DNA of 64,000 nucleotides, from positions 82,400-146,399 of the forward strand of contig NZ_JAXIVS010000021.1 in NCBI RefSeq assembly GCF_034259325.1. The letters are read 5' to 3'. Below the pieces are notes generated by a model. The model was given only the letters and a program-made list of their open reading frames with translations. It was not told the origin of the DNA and did no database searches. Numbering within the stretch: position 1 is the first letter of the stretch; every line of letters starts with the position of its first letter. The stretch is from Hyalangium ruber. Its GTDB lineage: Bacteria > Myxococcota > Myxococcia > Myxococcales > Myxococcaceae. This document shows, in pieces, positions 41,271-49,337 of the stretch. Both the position numbers and the translations under genes were made by a program.

Positions 41271-41696
41271 TCAGGTGCTCTCCGCCCGGCGCTTGAAGGC
41301 CTCCAGCATCTTGGGCAGCGAAGTCTCCGCCAGGGCGTTGACGACGGTCTTGGGCACCAGCAGGCCGAAGGACATCTCCACGTTGTAGGTGGCCTTGGTC
41401 TTCCCCTCGCCCGCGGGCTCGAGCACCCAGCTGCCCTTGTTGTCCTTCATGAACTCGCCCTCCACGAAGCTCCAGGACATGCGGGTGGGCCGCTCCTCCT
41501 TGACGCGGATGGTGTACGAGACGGTCTTCACCACATCGACCTTGTAGTGGACGTTGATCTCGTTGCCCTGGCGGCCGGAGGTGCGCACCTCCTTCACCTC
41601 GGAGAGGAACTCCTTGTACTTGTCGTACTGGACGATGATGTCGAACACCTTCTCCACGGGGGCATTGATGACGATCGAGCGGGTGGCGCCTGGCAT
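41271..41696 (-). CDS. SRPBCC/COQ10-like START-domain protein
   Basis: A 141-residue protein of the polyketide cyclase/START-type (SRPBCC) superfamily. It begins with MPGATRSIVINAPVEKVFDIIVQYDKYKEFLSEVKEV split around the typical APxxxVFDxIxDxxxYxxFLP motif, and continues with beta strands (INVHYKVDVVKTVSYTIRV, GSWVLEPAGEGKTKATYNVE) and the C-terminal helix PKMLEAFKRRAE. COQ10-type relatives bind quinones or lipids. The gene is the last of ybgC-glpX-SRPBCC (36 bases after glpX). Ligand not determinable. Confidence 0.87.
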   Translation of the reverse strand: MPGATRSIVINAPVEKVFDIIVQYDKYKEFLSEVKEVRTSGRQGNEINVHYKVDVVKTVSYTIRVKEERPTRMSWSFVEGEFMKDNKGSWVLEPAGEGKTKATYNVEMSFGLLVPKTVVNALAETSLPKMLEAFKRRAEST

Positions 41697-41732
41697 GGGA
41701 CTCTCCGGAGCGGGGCGAGGGGTGGACGTCGA

Positions 41733-42698
41733 TTAAGGAGCGTAGCCCGGCTTCTTGTCGAACTTGTGGATGGATTGCACGAAGCGGACGGTGCCGGTCT
41801 TGCTGCGCATCACCACCGAGTGCGTCTCGCAGCCGCCGCCGAAGAAGCGCACGCCCTTGAGGAAGTCGCCCGAGGTGACGCCGCTGGCGGCGAACATCAC
41901 CTCGCCGCGGGCCAGATCCTCGGCCGTGTAGATCTTGCTCATGTCGGTGATGCCCATCCGCTTGGCGCGGTCGATCTCGCCCTGGTTGCGGGGCACCAGC
42001 CGGCCCTGCATGTCGCCGCCCACGCAGCGGACGGCCGCCGCGGCGATGACGCCCTCGGGCGCGCCGCCGATGCCCATCAGCACGTCCACGCCCGTCTCCT
42101 CGAAGCAGGTGGAGATGGCGCCGGCCACGTCCCCGTCCTCGATGAGGCGCACGCGCGCGCCCGCGGTGCGCACCTCCTTGATGAGGTCGGCGTGCCGCTC
42201 GCGGTCGAGGATGACCACGGTGAGGTCCTCCACGTAGACCTTCTTCTTCTCGGCGACAGCGCGCAGGTTCTCGGTGGCGGAGCGGCGCAGATCGATCGCG
42301 CCCTTGGCGGCCGGGCCCACCGCCAGCTTCTCCATGTACGTGTCGGGCGCATTGAGCAGCCCGCCCTTGCCGGCCATGGCCACCACGGAGATGGCACCCG
42401 GACGACCGTAGGCGCACAGGTTGGTGCCCTCCAACGGGTCCAGGGCGATGTCCACCTCGGGGGCGCCCTCCTGGCGCTTGCCGACCTTCTCACCGATGTA
42501 GAGCATGGGCGCCTCGTCGCGCTCGCCCTCGCCGATGACGACGGTGCCGTCGATGTAGAGCGCGTCGAAGGCCTTGCGCATGGCGTCCACGGCGGCCTGA
42601 TCCGACTCGTTCTTGGTGCCGCGGCCCATCAGACGGGCGGAGGCAATGGCCGCCATCTCGGTGACGCGCACAGCCTCGATTGCCAGGTTGCGATCCAT
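41733..42698 (-). CDS. glpX: Fructose-1,6-bisphosphatase class II
   Basis: A 321-residue GlpX-type phosphatase of gluconeogenesis. Signature segments include LAIEAVRVTEMAAIASARLMGRG at the N-terminus, GEGERDEAPMLYIGE, DIALDPLEGTNLC, GAISVVAMA, MGIGGAPEGVIAAAA and the late RSKTGTVRF. The metal-binding Asp/Glu in DPLEGT and GEGERDEA are present. Length matches the family. It lies 31 bases downstream of ybgC. The C-terminal IHKFDKKPGYAP is ordinary for the group. No transcription factor or regulatory element is visible. Confidence 0.95.
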   Translation of the reverse strand: MDRNLAIEAVRVTEMAAIASARLMGRGTKNESDQAAVDAMRKAFDALYIDGTVVIGEGERDEAPMLYIGEKVGKRQEGAPEVDIALDPLEGTNLCAYGRPGAISVVAMAGKGGLLNAPDTYMEKLAVGPAAKGAIDLRRSATENLRAVAEKKKVYVEDLTVVILDRERHADLIKEVRTAGARVRLIEDGDVAGAISTCFEETGVDVLMGIGGAPEGVIAAAAVRCVGGDMQGRLVPRNQGEIDRAKRMGITDMSKIYTAEDLARGEVMFAASGVTSGDFLKGVRFFGGGCETHSVVMRSKTGTVRFVQSIHKFDKKPGYAP

Positions 42699-42729
42699 GT
42701 CGAACTCCTTGGAATAACGGTTGGAACCT

Positions 42730-43131
42730 TCAGGAAGACGTTTCGATGAGGCGCGCGAGGCTGTCCGGAATGCGCTTCAGCTTGCCGTCGCGCCCCAGAC
42801 AGGCGTGTACCGTCGTGCCGGTACACAGCAGCGAGGCCGGCTCGCGCTCGCGGACCACTTCATAGGTGAAGACGAGCGAGGCGCGGCGCAGCTCGCTCAC
42901 CTTGGGGCGGATGAGGAGCAGATCGTCATATCGCGCCGGTGACTTGTACTGACACGAGGCCTCGACGACGGGCAGCATGAAGCCCTGGGCCTCCAGCTCG
43001 ACGTAGCTACCGCCCCTCGCGCGGAAGTACTCCATGCGGGAGAACTCGAAATAGCGGAAGTAGTTGGCGTGATAGACGACGCCCATCTGGTCCGTGTCGC
43101 CGTAGATGACTCGTAGCCGCGCCTCCACCAT
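42730..43131 (-). CDS. ybgC: Acyl-CoA thioesterase YbgC family
   Basis: A 133-residue hotdog-fold thioesterase. The motif VIYGDTDQMGVVYHANYFRYFE contains the catalytic Asp and the conserved GVVYHxxY. The remaining strands (QCQYKSPARYDDLLLIRPKV, RASLVFTYEVVRE) fit 4HBT/YbgC proteins, which hydrolyse short acyl-CoA and associate with the Tol-Pal region in many bacteria. Here no tol genes are adjacent; instead glpX follows. The ATG at 43131 (MVEARLRV) is the family start; the frame upstream is not coding-like. Divergent from the phosphatase gene at 43229. Confidence 0.92.
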   Translation of the reverse strand: MVEARLRVIYGDTDQMGVVYHANYFRYFEFSRMEYFRARGGSYVELEAQGFMLPVVEASCQYKSPARYDDLLLIRPKVSELRRASLVFTYEVVREREPASLLCTGTTVHACLGRDGKLKRIPDSLARLIETSS

Positions 43132-43228
43132 TCGGGCGCGGACCGTAACAGGGCGGTGTCGCCCCTCCAAGCAGCCCAGGTGGGCAGTTGATTGCTTCTG
43201 ACCAACTGGCGGCGAAGATGTGGCCCCT

Positions 43229-44857
43229 ATGGTGCGCCCTCTCGCCCTGGCCCTGGTCCTCGTTGCCCTCCCCGCGCTCGCCAAGCCGCCCCGGCTGACG
43301 CTCTTCATCACCGTGGATGCGCTCGGCACGGACCTGCTGCTGCGCTCACGCCCGAAGTTCAAGAGCGGCCTGCGCCAGCTGCTGGACGGGGGAGCCTTCT
43401 ACCCCTACGCGCGGGTGCAGTACGCCAAGGCGCGCACCGCGCCGGGCCACGCCACCCTGATTACCGGCGCCAACCCCTGGCGACACGGCATCGTGGACAA
43501 CCGGGTGGTGGACCGGGCCACGGGCGTCCCCTCGAGCGTGTTCCGGGACGACACGCACCCGGTGCTGGAGGTGCCGCTGAACGTCGCCACCGAGGGGGAC
43601 ACCAGCCCCCTGCCGCTGATGGCGGAGACGCTGGGGGACCGGCTCCGCATCTCCACGCGCTCGCGGGGCAAGGTGGTGGCGCTGTCGGGCAAGGGCCGGG
43701 CGGCCATCGCGCTCGCGGGGCGGCTGGGGCAGGCGTACTGGTTCGACGAGACGGTGGGCAAGTTCGTGACCGGCACCTGGTACACGAAGGAGTTCCCTTC
43801 CTGGCTCAAGGGCTTCAACGCCCGAGGCCTGGCGGATGGCTACTTCTCCCAGCAGTGGACGCCGCTGCTGCCCAAGGCCGACTACCTGGGCGAGGACGAG
43901 CGCACCTACGAGGTGGACGCCGCCAACATGGGCCGCGCCTTCCCCCACCCCCTCAACGGGGGCGCGTCGGCCCCGGGGCCCCGCTCGTACACGGCGCTCG
44001 CCATCTCTCCGTTCTCGCATGACCTGCTGGTCCAGGCGGCCAAGGCGGCCCTCGAGGGCGAGGCCCTGGGCAAGGACGACGTGACGGACCTGCTCGCGGT
44101 GAGCTTCAGCGGCACGGACCGCGTCTTCCACGCGTACGGTCCTCACTCCTGGGAGATGCAGGACACGCTGTACCGGCTGGACCGCGCGCTGGGCGAGCTC
44201 CTCACCGCCGCCGAGCGGGCCGCTGGGGGCAAGGCCAACCTGGTCATTGTCCTCTCGGCGGACCACGGCGGCGCGGCCGCGCCCGAGCACTGGGCCTCGG
44301 AGGGACTCCCCGCCCAGCGGCTGAACCCGAAGGAGCTGGCGCAGGGACTCAACCAGGAACTCAAGGCCCGCTTCCCGCAGGTGGAGGTGACCGCCACCGT
44401 CGAGGAGCTGGACGTGTACCTGGGCGGCAAGGGGCTCACCGAGAGCAAGGTGGACGGGGCGACGGTGCGGCGGGCCGTGGCGGACTGGCTCTCACGGCAG
44501 CCCGGCATCACCCTGGCGGTGGCGAGGGATGACCTCTACACGGCGCCGGACGTGGGGGGCCTCCTGGCCCCGCTGCGGCGCGGCTACTACGCCGGACGCA
44601 GCGGCGACGTGCTCTACATGCCGCGTCCCTACCTGGTCGTCAGCTCCGAGCCGGCGGGCACCAACCACAGCACGCCCTACAGCTACGACGCGCAGGTGCC
44701 GGTCGTCTTCGCCGGAAAGGGCGTGAAGCCCGGCACACGCATGAACGAGATCAGCACCACGGACGTGGCGCCCACGCTCGGTGCGCTGATGGAGCTGGGG
44801 GCGCCCGCCTCCGCGGAGGGCAGCCCCCGACCCGAGGTCTTCGCGAACTCGCGCTGA
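43229..44857 (+). CDS. Secreted alkaline phosphatase-superfamily (type I phosphodiesterase/PafA-like) protein
   Basis: A 542-residue exported enzyme with a signal peptide (RPLALALVLVALPALA). The alkaline phosphatase superfamily metal sites are readable: Asp in FITVDALG, the nucleophilic Thr in KARTAPGHATLITG, SADHGGAAAPEHW and the late NHSTPYSYDAQVPVVFAG. This order and the TAPGHAT nucleophile resemble PafA-type alkaline phosphatases and type I phosphodiesterases. Substrate may be phosphate mono- or diesters in the periplasm. A GTG at 43220 is an alternative start three codons upstream. Monocistronic; nadC converges from the other strand 16 bases after its end. Confidence 0.87.
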   Translation: MVRPLALALVLVALPALAKPPRLTLFITVDALGTDLLLRSRPKFKSGLRQLLDGGAFYPYARVQYAKARTAPGHATLITGANPWRHGIVDNRVVDRATGVPSSVFRDDTHPVLEVPLNVATEGDTSPLPLMAETLGDRLRISTRSRGKVVALSGKGRAAIALAGRLGQAYWFDETVGKFVTGTWYTKEFPSWLKGFNARGLADGYFSQQWTPLLPKADYLGEDERTYEVDAANMGRAFPHPLNGGASAPGPRSYTALAISPFSHDLLVQAAKAALEGEALGKDDVTDLLAVSFSGTDRVFHAYGPHSWEMQDTLYRLDRALGELLTAAERAAGGKANLVIVLSADHGGAAAPEHWASEGLPAQRLNPKELAQGLNQELKARFPQVEVTATVEELDVYLGGKGLTESKVDGATVRRAVADWLSRQPGITLAVARDDLYTAPDVGGLLAPLRRGYYAGRSGDVLYMPRPYLVVSSEPAGTNHSTPYSYDAQVPVVFAGKGVKPGTRMNEISTTDVAPTLGALMELGAPASAEGSPRPEVFANSR

Positions 44858-44873
44858 GCCTCGGCCGCGCGCC

Positions 44874-45755
44874 TCAGGCCTTCGAGGACCGGGAGGCGCG
44901 CGAGCGGGCCGAGCGCTTGGTGGTGGCGATCTCCAGGGACAGATCCATGGCCCGCGCCGAGTGCGTGAGCGCGCCCATGGAGACGAAGTCCACGCCCAGC
45001 TTGGCCAGCCGGGGCAGCCGGTCCAGGGTGACGCCGCCGGAGACCTCGATCGGGACGCGGCCGGCGGTGATCTCCACCGCCTTGCGAATCATCGCGTCGT
45101 CCATGTTGTCGAGCATCACCACGTCGGCGCCGCCCTCGATGGCCTCGGTGAGCTGCTTGAGGCTGGTGACCTCGATCTCGATCTTCACCAACCGGGGCGA
45201 ATGGGCCTTGGCGCGCTTGAGGGCTTCCTTGATGGAGCCGCCCACGGCCGCGATGTGGTTGTCCTTGATGAGGATCCCATCGAAGAGGCCAAAGCGGTGG
45301 TTGGAGGCCCCGCCCAGCCGCACGGCCTCCTTGGCCAGGCCGCGCATGCCCGGAGGTGTCTTGCGCGTGTCGAGCACCTTGAGCTTGGAGCCGCGCACCG
45401 TCGTCATCGCCTGCTGCGCGAGCGTGGCGATGCCCGCCATGCGCTGAACGATGTTGAGCGCGGTGCGCTCGGCGGACAGCAGCGAGCGCAACCGCCCGGA
45501 GACCTTCGCCGCGACGACCTTGGGCTTGATCTCCTCCCCATCCTGCCGGAGGACCTCGACCTTCACCTCGGGGTCCACGTGGTGGAACACCCGGGCGAAG
45601 GCATCCATCCCGGCGATGATGAGCTGCTCCTTGGCGACGAGCTCTCCCGAGCCCATCGCCTCCGGAGGCACCAGGGCGATGGAGGTGACATCCCCCGCCG
45701 CTCCGAGATCCTCGTCCAGGGCGAGCTTGATGAGGCGGTCGAGGTAATCCGTCAA
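44874..45755 (-). CDS. nadC: Nicotinate-nucleotide pyrophosphorylase (carboxylating)
   Basis: A 293-residue quinolinate phosphoribosyltransferase of NAD biosynthesis. Conserved parts: EDLGAAGDVTS, LNIVQRMAGIAT, DTRKTPPGMRGLAKEAVRLGGASNHRFGL split around the known RKTxPGxRxLxKxAVxxGGGxNHR signature, IKDNHIAAVGG, EIEVTSLKQLTEAIEGG, VMLDNM and IEVSGGVTLD. The C-terminus ends in a short Lys/Arg/Ser-rich tail. It begins ten bases after valS, so the two are cotranscribed. No nadA or nadB is in the window. Confidence 0.96.
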   Translation of the reverse strand: MTDYLDRLIKLALDEDLGAAGDVTSIALVPPEAMGSGELVAKEQLIIAGMDAFARVFHHVDPEVKVEVLRQDGEEIKPKVVAAKVSGRLRSLLSAERTALNIVQRMAGIATLAQQAMTTVRGSKLKVLDTRKTPPGMRGLAKEAVRLGGASNHRFGLFDGILIKDNHIAAVGGSIKEALKRAKAHSPRLVKIEIEVTSLKQLTEAIEGGADVVMLDNMDDAMIRKAVEITAGRVPIEVSGGVTLDRLPRLAKLGVDFVSMGALTHSARAMDLSLEIATTKRSARSRASRSSKA

Positions 45756-45765
45756 GGCTGTCTCC

Positions 45766-48700
45766 TTACCGCTTGGCCTTGGTGGGGGTCTTCTTCCCGG
45801 CCTGCTTCGCCATGGCCCTGCGCACCGGCTTCTTTGCCGCTGGGGCCGCCTTGCCCGCCGCCTTCTTCGCGACCGGCTTGGGAGCAGCGCCCTTCTTCCC
45901 CACCGCCTTCTTCGCGGTGGGCTTCGGGGCAGCGCCCTTCTTCTTGGCCACGGCCTTCTTCGGGGCCGCCTTCTTCGGCGCGGGCTTCGGGGCAGCGCCC
46001 TTCTTGGCCGCGGTCTTCACCGCCGGCTTACGACCCGAGGCCTTCTTGGCGACCTTCTTGGCGACCTTGATCACCTTGGCCACGGCCTTCTTGGCGGCCT
46101 TGACCACCTTGGCCGCGGCCTTCTTGGCCGGAGCAGCCTGGGGCGCGGGGCGCTCATCCCCACCCTGCTTGGCCTTGTCGAACTCGCGCATCGCGTCGTC
46201 CACGAGCCCCATGCTCATGTACGCGACGCCCAGGTCGTGGTGGTCCGTGGCGGACAGCCCTTCCTTGGTGCCCTCGCGCAGCTTGTTGAGCGCGTCGGTG
46301 ATCTGCGGGTTGACGATGTCCGAGCTGGCCTCGAGCTCGCTCTTGAGCTCCTGGCTCAGGTCCACGCCGCCCTCGGCGGGCGCGCTGGGCGGAGTCACCT
46401 TCAGCTGCGCGGACTCGGGGTTGGCGAGGGTGTTCTCCACGTCGTCAGGTCGGGTCTCTTCCGCCATGGCGGCCTCCGGGGCGAGCCGTTGGATGTTCTC
46501 CTGCAGCTTGGACTTGCGCTCCTTGAGTTCCTCGACGCGGGCGCGATCCTTCTCCACGACGTCCGGCGGCGCCTTGGCGACGAAGTTGGGGTTCTCCAGC
46601 TTGCGCAGCACGCCGGCGAGCTCCTGCTCCGCCTTCGCCATTTCCTTGGACAGGCGCTCGCGCTCGGCCTCCACGTCGATGAGGCCGGCCAGCGGCACGT
46701 AGATCTCCAGCTCCGGGCCCACGTAGGCGGCGGCCTGCGGCGGCTTGCGTCCGGGCGGATCCACGTGGACGTCGGACAGGCCCGCCAGCGGCAGGAGGTA
46801 GGCGCGCCAGCGCTCCAGCGTGGCCCGCAGGGCCGGGTTGGGGCTCTGCACGTGCGCCACCAGCTTGGCCGAGGGCGGCAGGTTGCTCTCACCGCGGATG
46901 GTGCGAAGGCCCTCGATGGCGGCGACGATGGGCGCCATCTCCGACTCGGCGGCGAAGTCCGCCAGCCGCGAGTCCGGCTCCGGGTACGGCGAGATCATGA
47001 TCGCATCGGCCGTGCGCGGCACGGGCAGCTTGTGCCAGATCTCCTCGGTGATGAACGGCATGAACGGGTGCAGCAGCCGCAGCGTGCGCTCCAGCACGAA
47101 GACGAGCACCGCGCGGGTGTTGTCCTTGGCCTTGGCGTCATCGCCGTAGAGCGCGCCCTTGGACAGCTCGATGTACCAGTCGCAGAACTCGGACCAGAGG
47201 AACTGGTAGAGCGTGGAGGCGGCGTCGGAGAAGGCGTACTGCTCCAGCGCCAGGCGCGTGTCCACGGTGGCGCGCTGCAGCCGCGCGAGGATCCACCGGT
47301 CGGCCAGCGTCAGGTCGCGCTCCTTGATGGGGCGCGAGTCGAGCTGGAAGTCGCCCATGTTCATCAGCGCGAAGCGGCTGGCGTTCCACAGCTTGTTGCA
47401 GAAGGCCTTGTAGCCGGCCACCCGCTCCATGGAGAGCTTGATGTCGCGGCCCTGCTGCGTGAGCGAGGCCAGCGTGAAGCGCAGCGCGTCCGCGCCATAC
47501 GCCGGCATGCCCTGCGGGAACTTGTTGCGCAGGCTCGGCGAGAGCTTGTCCACCGTGGCGCCGCGAATGATGTCGAGGGGATCGATGACGTTCCCCTTCG
47601 TCTTCGACATCTTCTCGCCCTTCTCGTCGCGCACCATCGCGTGCAGGTACACGGTGCGGAAGGGCACATCGCCCATGAAGTGCAGGCCCATCATCATCAT
47701 CCGGGCGACCCAGAAGAAGATGATGTCGTGGCCCGTCTCCATGACGGACGTCGGATAGAAGGTCTTCAGCTCGGGCGTCTTCTCCGGCCAGCCCAGCGTG
47801 GAGAAGGGCCAGAGCGCGGAGCTGAACCAGGTGTCCAGCACGTCCGGATCCTGCGTGAAGCTCGAGCCGGCGCACTTGGGGCAGGCCGTCGGCTGCTGGC
47901 GGGCGACGATGGGATCCGCGCGGGAGAAGTCGATGCCCCCCAGCCGCACCGTGGGCGCGTCGATGGGCAGGTCGGTGTCATCCCCCAGCCGCGGGCTGCA
48001 CGCCGTGCAGTAGTAGGCGGGAATCTGATGGCCCCACCAGAGCTGGCGGCTGACGCACCAGTCGTGGATGTTGCGCATCCACTGGAAGTAGGTGGCCGTC
48101 CACGATTCGGGGACGAACTTGGTGCGGCCCTGCTCCACCGCCTCGATGGCGGGCTTGGCCAGCGGCTCGGTCTTCACGAACCACTGCGGGGACAGGCGCG
48201 GCTCCACCACCGTGTTGCACCGCTGGCAGTGCCCCACGGAGAGCGTGTGCGGCTCCTCCTTGTCCAGGTAGCCCTGCAGGCTCAGCTCTTCGAGGACCTT
48301 CTTGCGCGCCTCGTAGCGGTCCAGCCCCGCGTACAGGCCGGCCTCTTTGTTGGTGCGCGCGTTCTCATCGAAGATCGAGATCATCGGCAGGTTGTGCCGA
48401 AGGCCCGTCTGGTAGTCGTTGAAGTCGTGCGCCGGCGTCACCTTCACCACGCCGGTGCCGAACTCCATGTTCACCAGCTCGGCGTCCGCGACGATGGGAA
48501 TCTCGCGGTCGACCAGCGGCAGCACCACGGTGCCTCCCGCCAGCCCCGTGTAGCGCGGGTCCTCCGGGTGGATGGCCACCGCGGTGTCGCCGAGCATCGT
48601 CTCCGGGCGCGTGGTGGCCACCGTGAGCGTCCGGTCACTGCCCTTCACCGGATAGCGGATGTGCCAGATCGAGCCCTTCTGGGCCTCGTCGTGCTCGACT

Positions 48701-49278
48701 TCCAGGTCACTCAGCGCGGTGTGGCACGAGGGGCACCAGTTGATGAGCTTCTGGGCCCGGTAGATGAGGCCCTCCTCGTACAGCCGGACGAACACCTCGC
48801 GCACCGCGGCCGAGGACTTCTCGTCCATGGTGAAGCGCTCGCGGCTCCAGTCCAGCGAGGCGCCCAGGTAGCGGTGCTGCTCGCCGATGCGCGCGCCGTA
48901 CTTGTTCTTCCAGTCCCAGACGCGCTTGAGGAACTCCTGGCGGCCCAGGTCGTGACGGCTCTTCTTCTCCGTCTTCTTCAGCTCCTTCTCCACCACCATC
49001 TGGGTGGCGATGCCGGCGTGGTCCGTGCCGGGCATCCAGAGGGTGTTGTAGCCACTCATCCGCTTCCAGCGGATGAGCGTGTCCTCGATGGTGGCGGTGA
49101 GCGCGTGGCCCAGGTGCAGGCTGCCCGTCACGTTGGGCGGCGGCAGCACGATGCTGAAGGGAGGCTTCTCGGAGGTCGCCTCGGCGCGGAAGTAGTTACG
49201 CTCGAGCCAGAAGTCGGACCAGCGGTCTTCGACTTCGGTGGGCTCGTAGGCCTTGGACAGTTCGATGGTGTCGGTCAT
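45766..49278 (-). CDS. valS: Valyl-tRNA synthetase with long TPR-like and histone-H1-like C-terminal extension
   Basis: A 1170-residue enzyme that charges tRNA-Val. The HIGH motif is LHLGH in PPPNVTGSLHLGHAL, the KMSKS loop is KMSKTKGN, and the editing domain (VATTRPETMLGDTAVAIHPED) and anticodon-binding and coiled-coil arm (LSKEMAKAEQELAGVLRKL) are normal. After about residue 935 the protein continues with 236 unusual residues. First comes a linker, then one TPR-like unit (HHDLGVAYMSMGLVDDAMREFDKA), then about 125 residues (bases 45769-46143) made almost only of Ala, Lys, Pro, Val, Gly and Thr with KAAPKKAVAKK repeats. The frame is uninterrupted. nadC follows after ten bases, romR lies 59 bases upstream. 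Confidence 0.95.
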   Translation of the reverse strand: MTDTIELSKAYEPTEVEDRWSDFWLERNYFRAEATSEKPPFSIVLPPPNVTGSLHLGHALTATIEDTLIRWKRMSGYNTLWMPGTDHAGIATQMVVEKELKKTEKKSRHDLGRQEFLKRVWDWKNKYGARIGEQHRYLGASLDWSRERFTMDEKSSAAVREVFVRLYEEGLIYRAQKLINWCPSCHTALSDLEVEHDEAQKGSIWHIRYPVKGSDRTLTVATTRPETMLGDTAVAIHPEDPRYTGLAGGTVVLPLVDREIPIVADAELVNMEFGTGVVKVTPAHDFNDYQTGLRHNLPMISIFDENARTNKEAGLYAGLDRYEARKKVLEELSLQGYLDKEEPHTLSVGHCQRCNTVVEPRLSPQWFVKTEPLAKPAIEAVEQGRTKFVPESWTATYFQWMRNIHDWCVSRQLWWGHQIPAYYCTACSPRLGDDTDLPIDAPTVRLGGIDFSRADPIVARQQPTACPKCAGSSFTQDPDVLDTWFSSALWPFSTLGWPEKTPELKTFYPTSVMETGHDIIFFWVARMMMMGLHFMGDVPFRTVYLHAMVRDEKGEKMSKTKGNVIDPLDIIRGATVDKLSPSLRNKFPQGMPAYGADALRFTLASLTQQGRDIKLSMERVAGYKAFCNKLWNASRFALMNMGDFQLDSRPIKERDLTLADRWILARLQRATVDTRLALEQYAFSDAASTLYQFLWSEFCDWYIELSKGALYGDDAKAKDNTRAVLVFVLERTLRLLHPFMPFITEEIWHKLPVPRTADAIMISPYPEPDSRLADFAAESEMAPIVAAIEGLRTIRGESNLPPSAKLVAHVQSPNPALRATLERWRAYLLPLAGLSDVHVDPPGRKPPQAAAYVGPELEIYVPLAGLIDVEAERERLSKEMAKAEQELAGVLRKLENPNFVAKAPPDVVEKDRARVEELKERKSKLQENIQRLAPEAAMAEETRPDDVENTLANPESAQLKVTPPSAPAEGGVDLSQELKSELEASSDIVNPQITDALNKLREGTKEGLSATDHHDLGVAYMSMGLVDDAMREFDKAKQGGDERPAPQAAPAKKAAAKVVKAAKKAVAKVIKVAKKVAKKASGRKPAVKTAAKKGAAPKPAPKKAAPKKAVAKKKGAAPKPTAKKAVGKKGAAPKPVAKKAAGKAAPAAKKPVRRAMAKQAGKKTPTKAKR

Positions 49279-49337
49279 CGCGGGAGGCCGGCCCCGCGGG
49301 CCGGCAGGGAATCGGGAATCGGGTCGGGTTCAGCAAC

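Noticed and set aside
45773..46702. Plus-strand Ala/Phe-rich apparent membrane protein
   Set aside because: It is the complement of the Lys/Ala-rich tail of ValS (AAG/GCC codons read as CTT/GGC) and has no RBS or family match.
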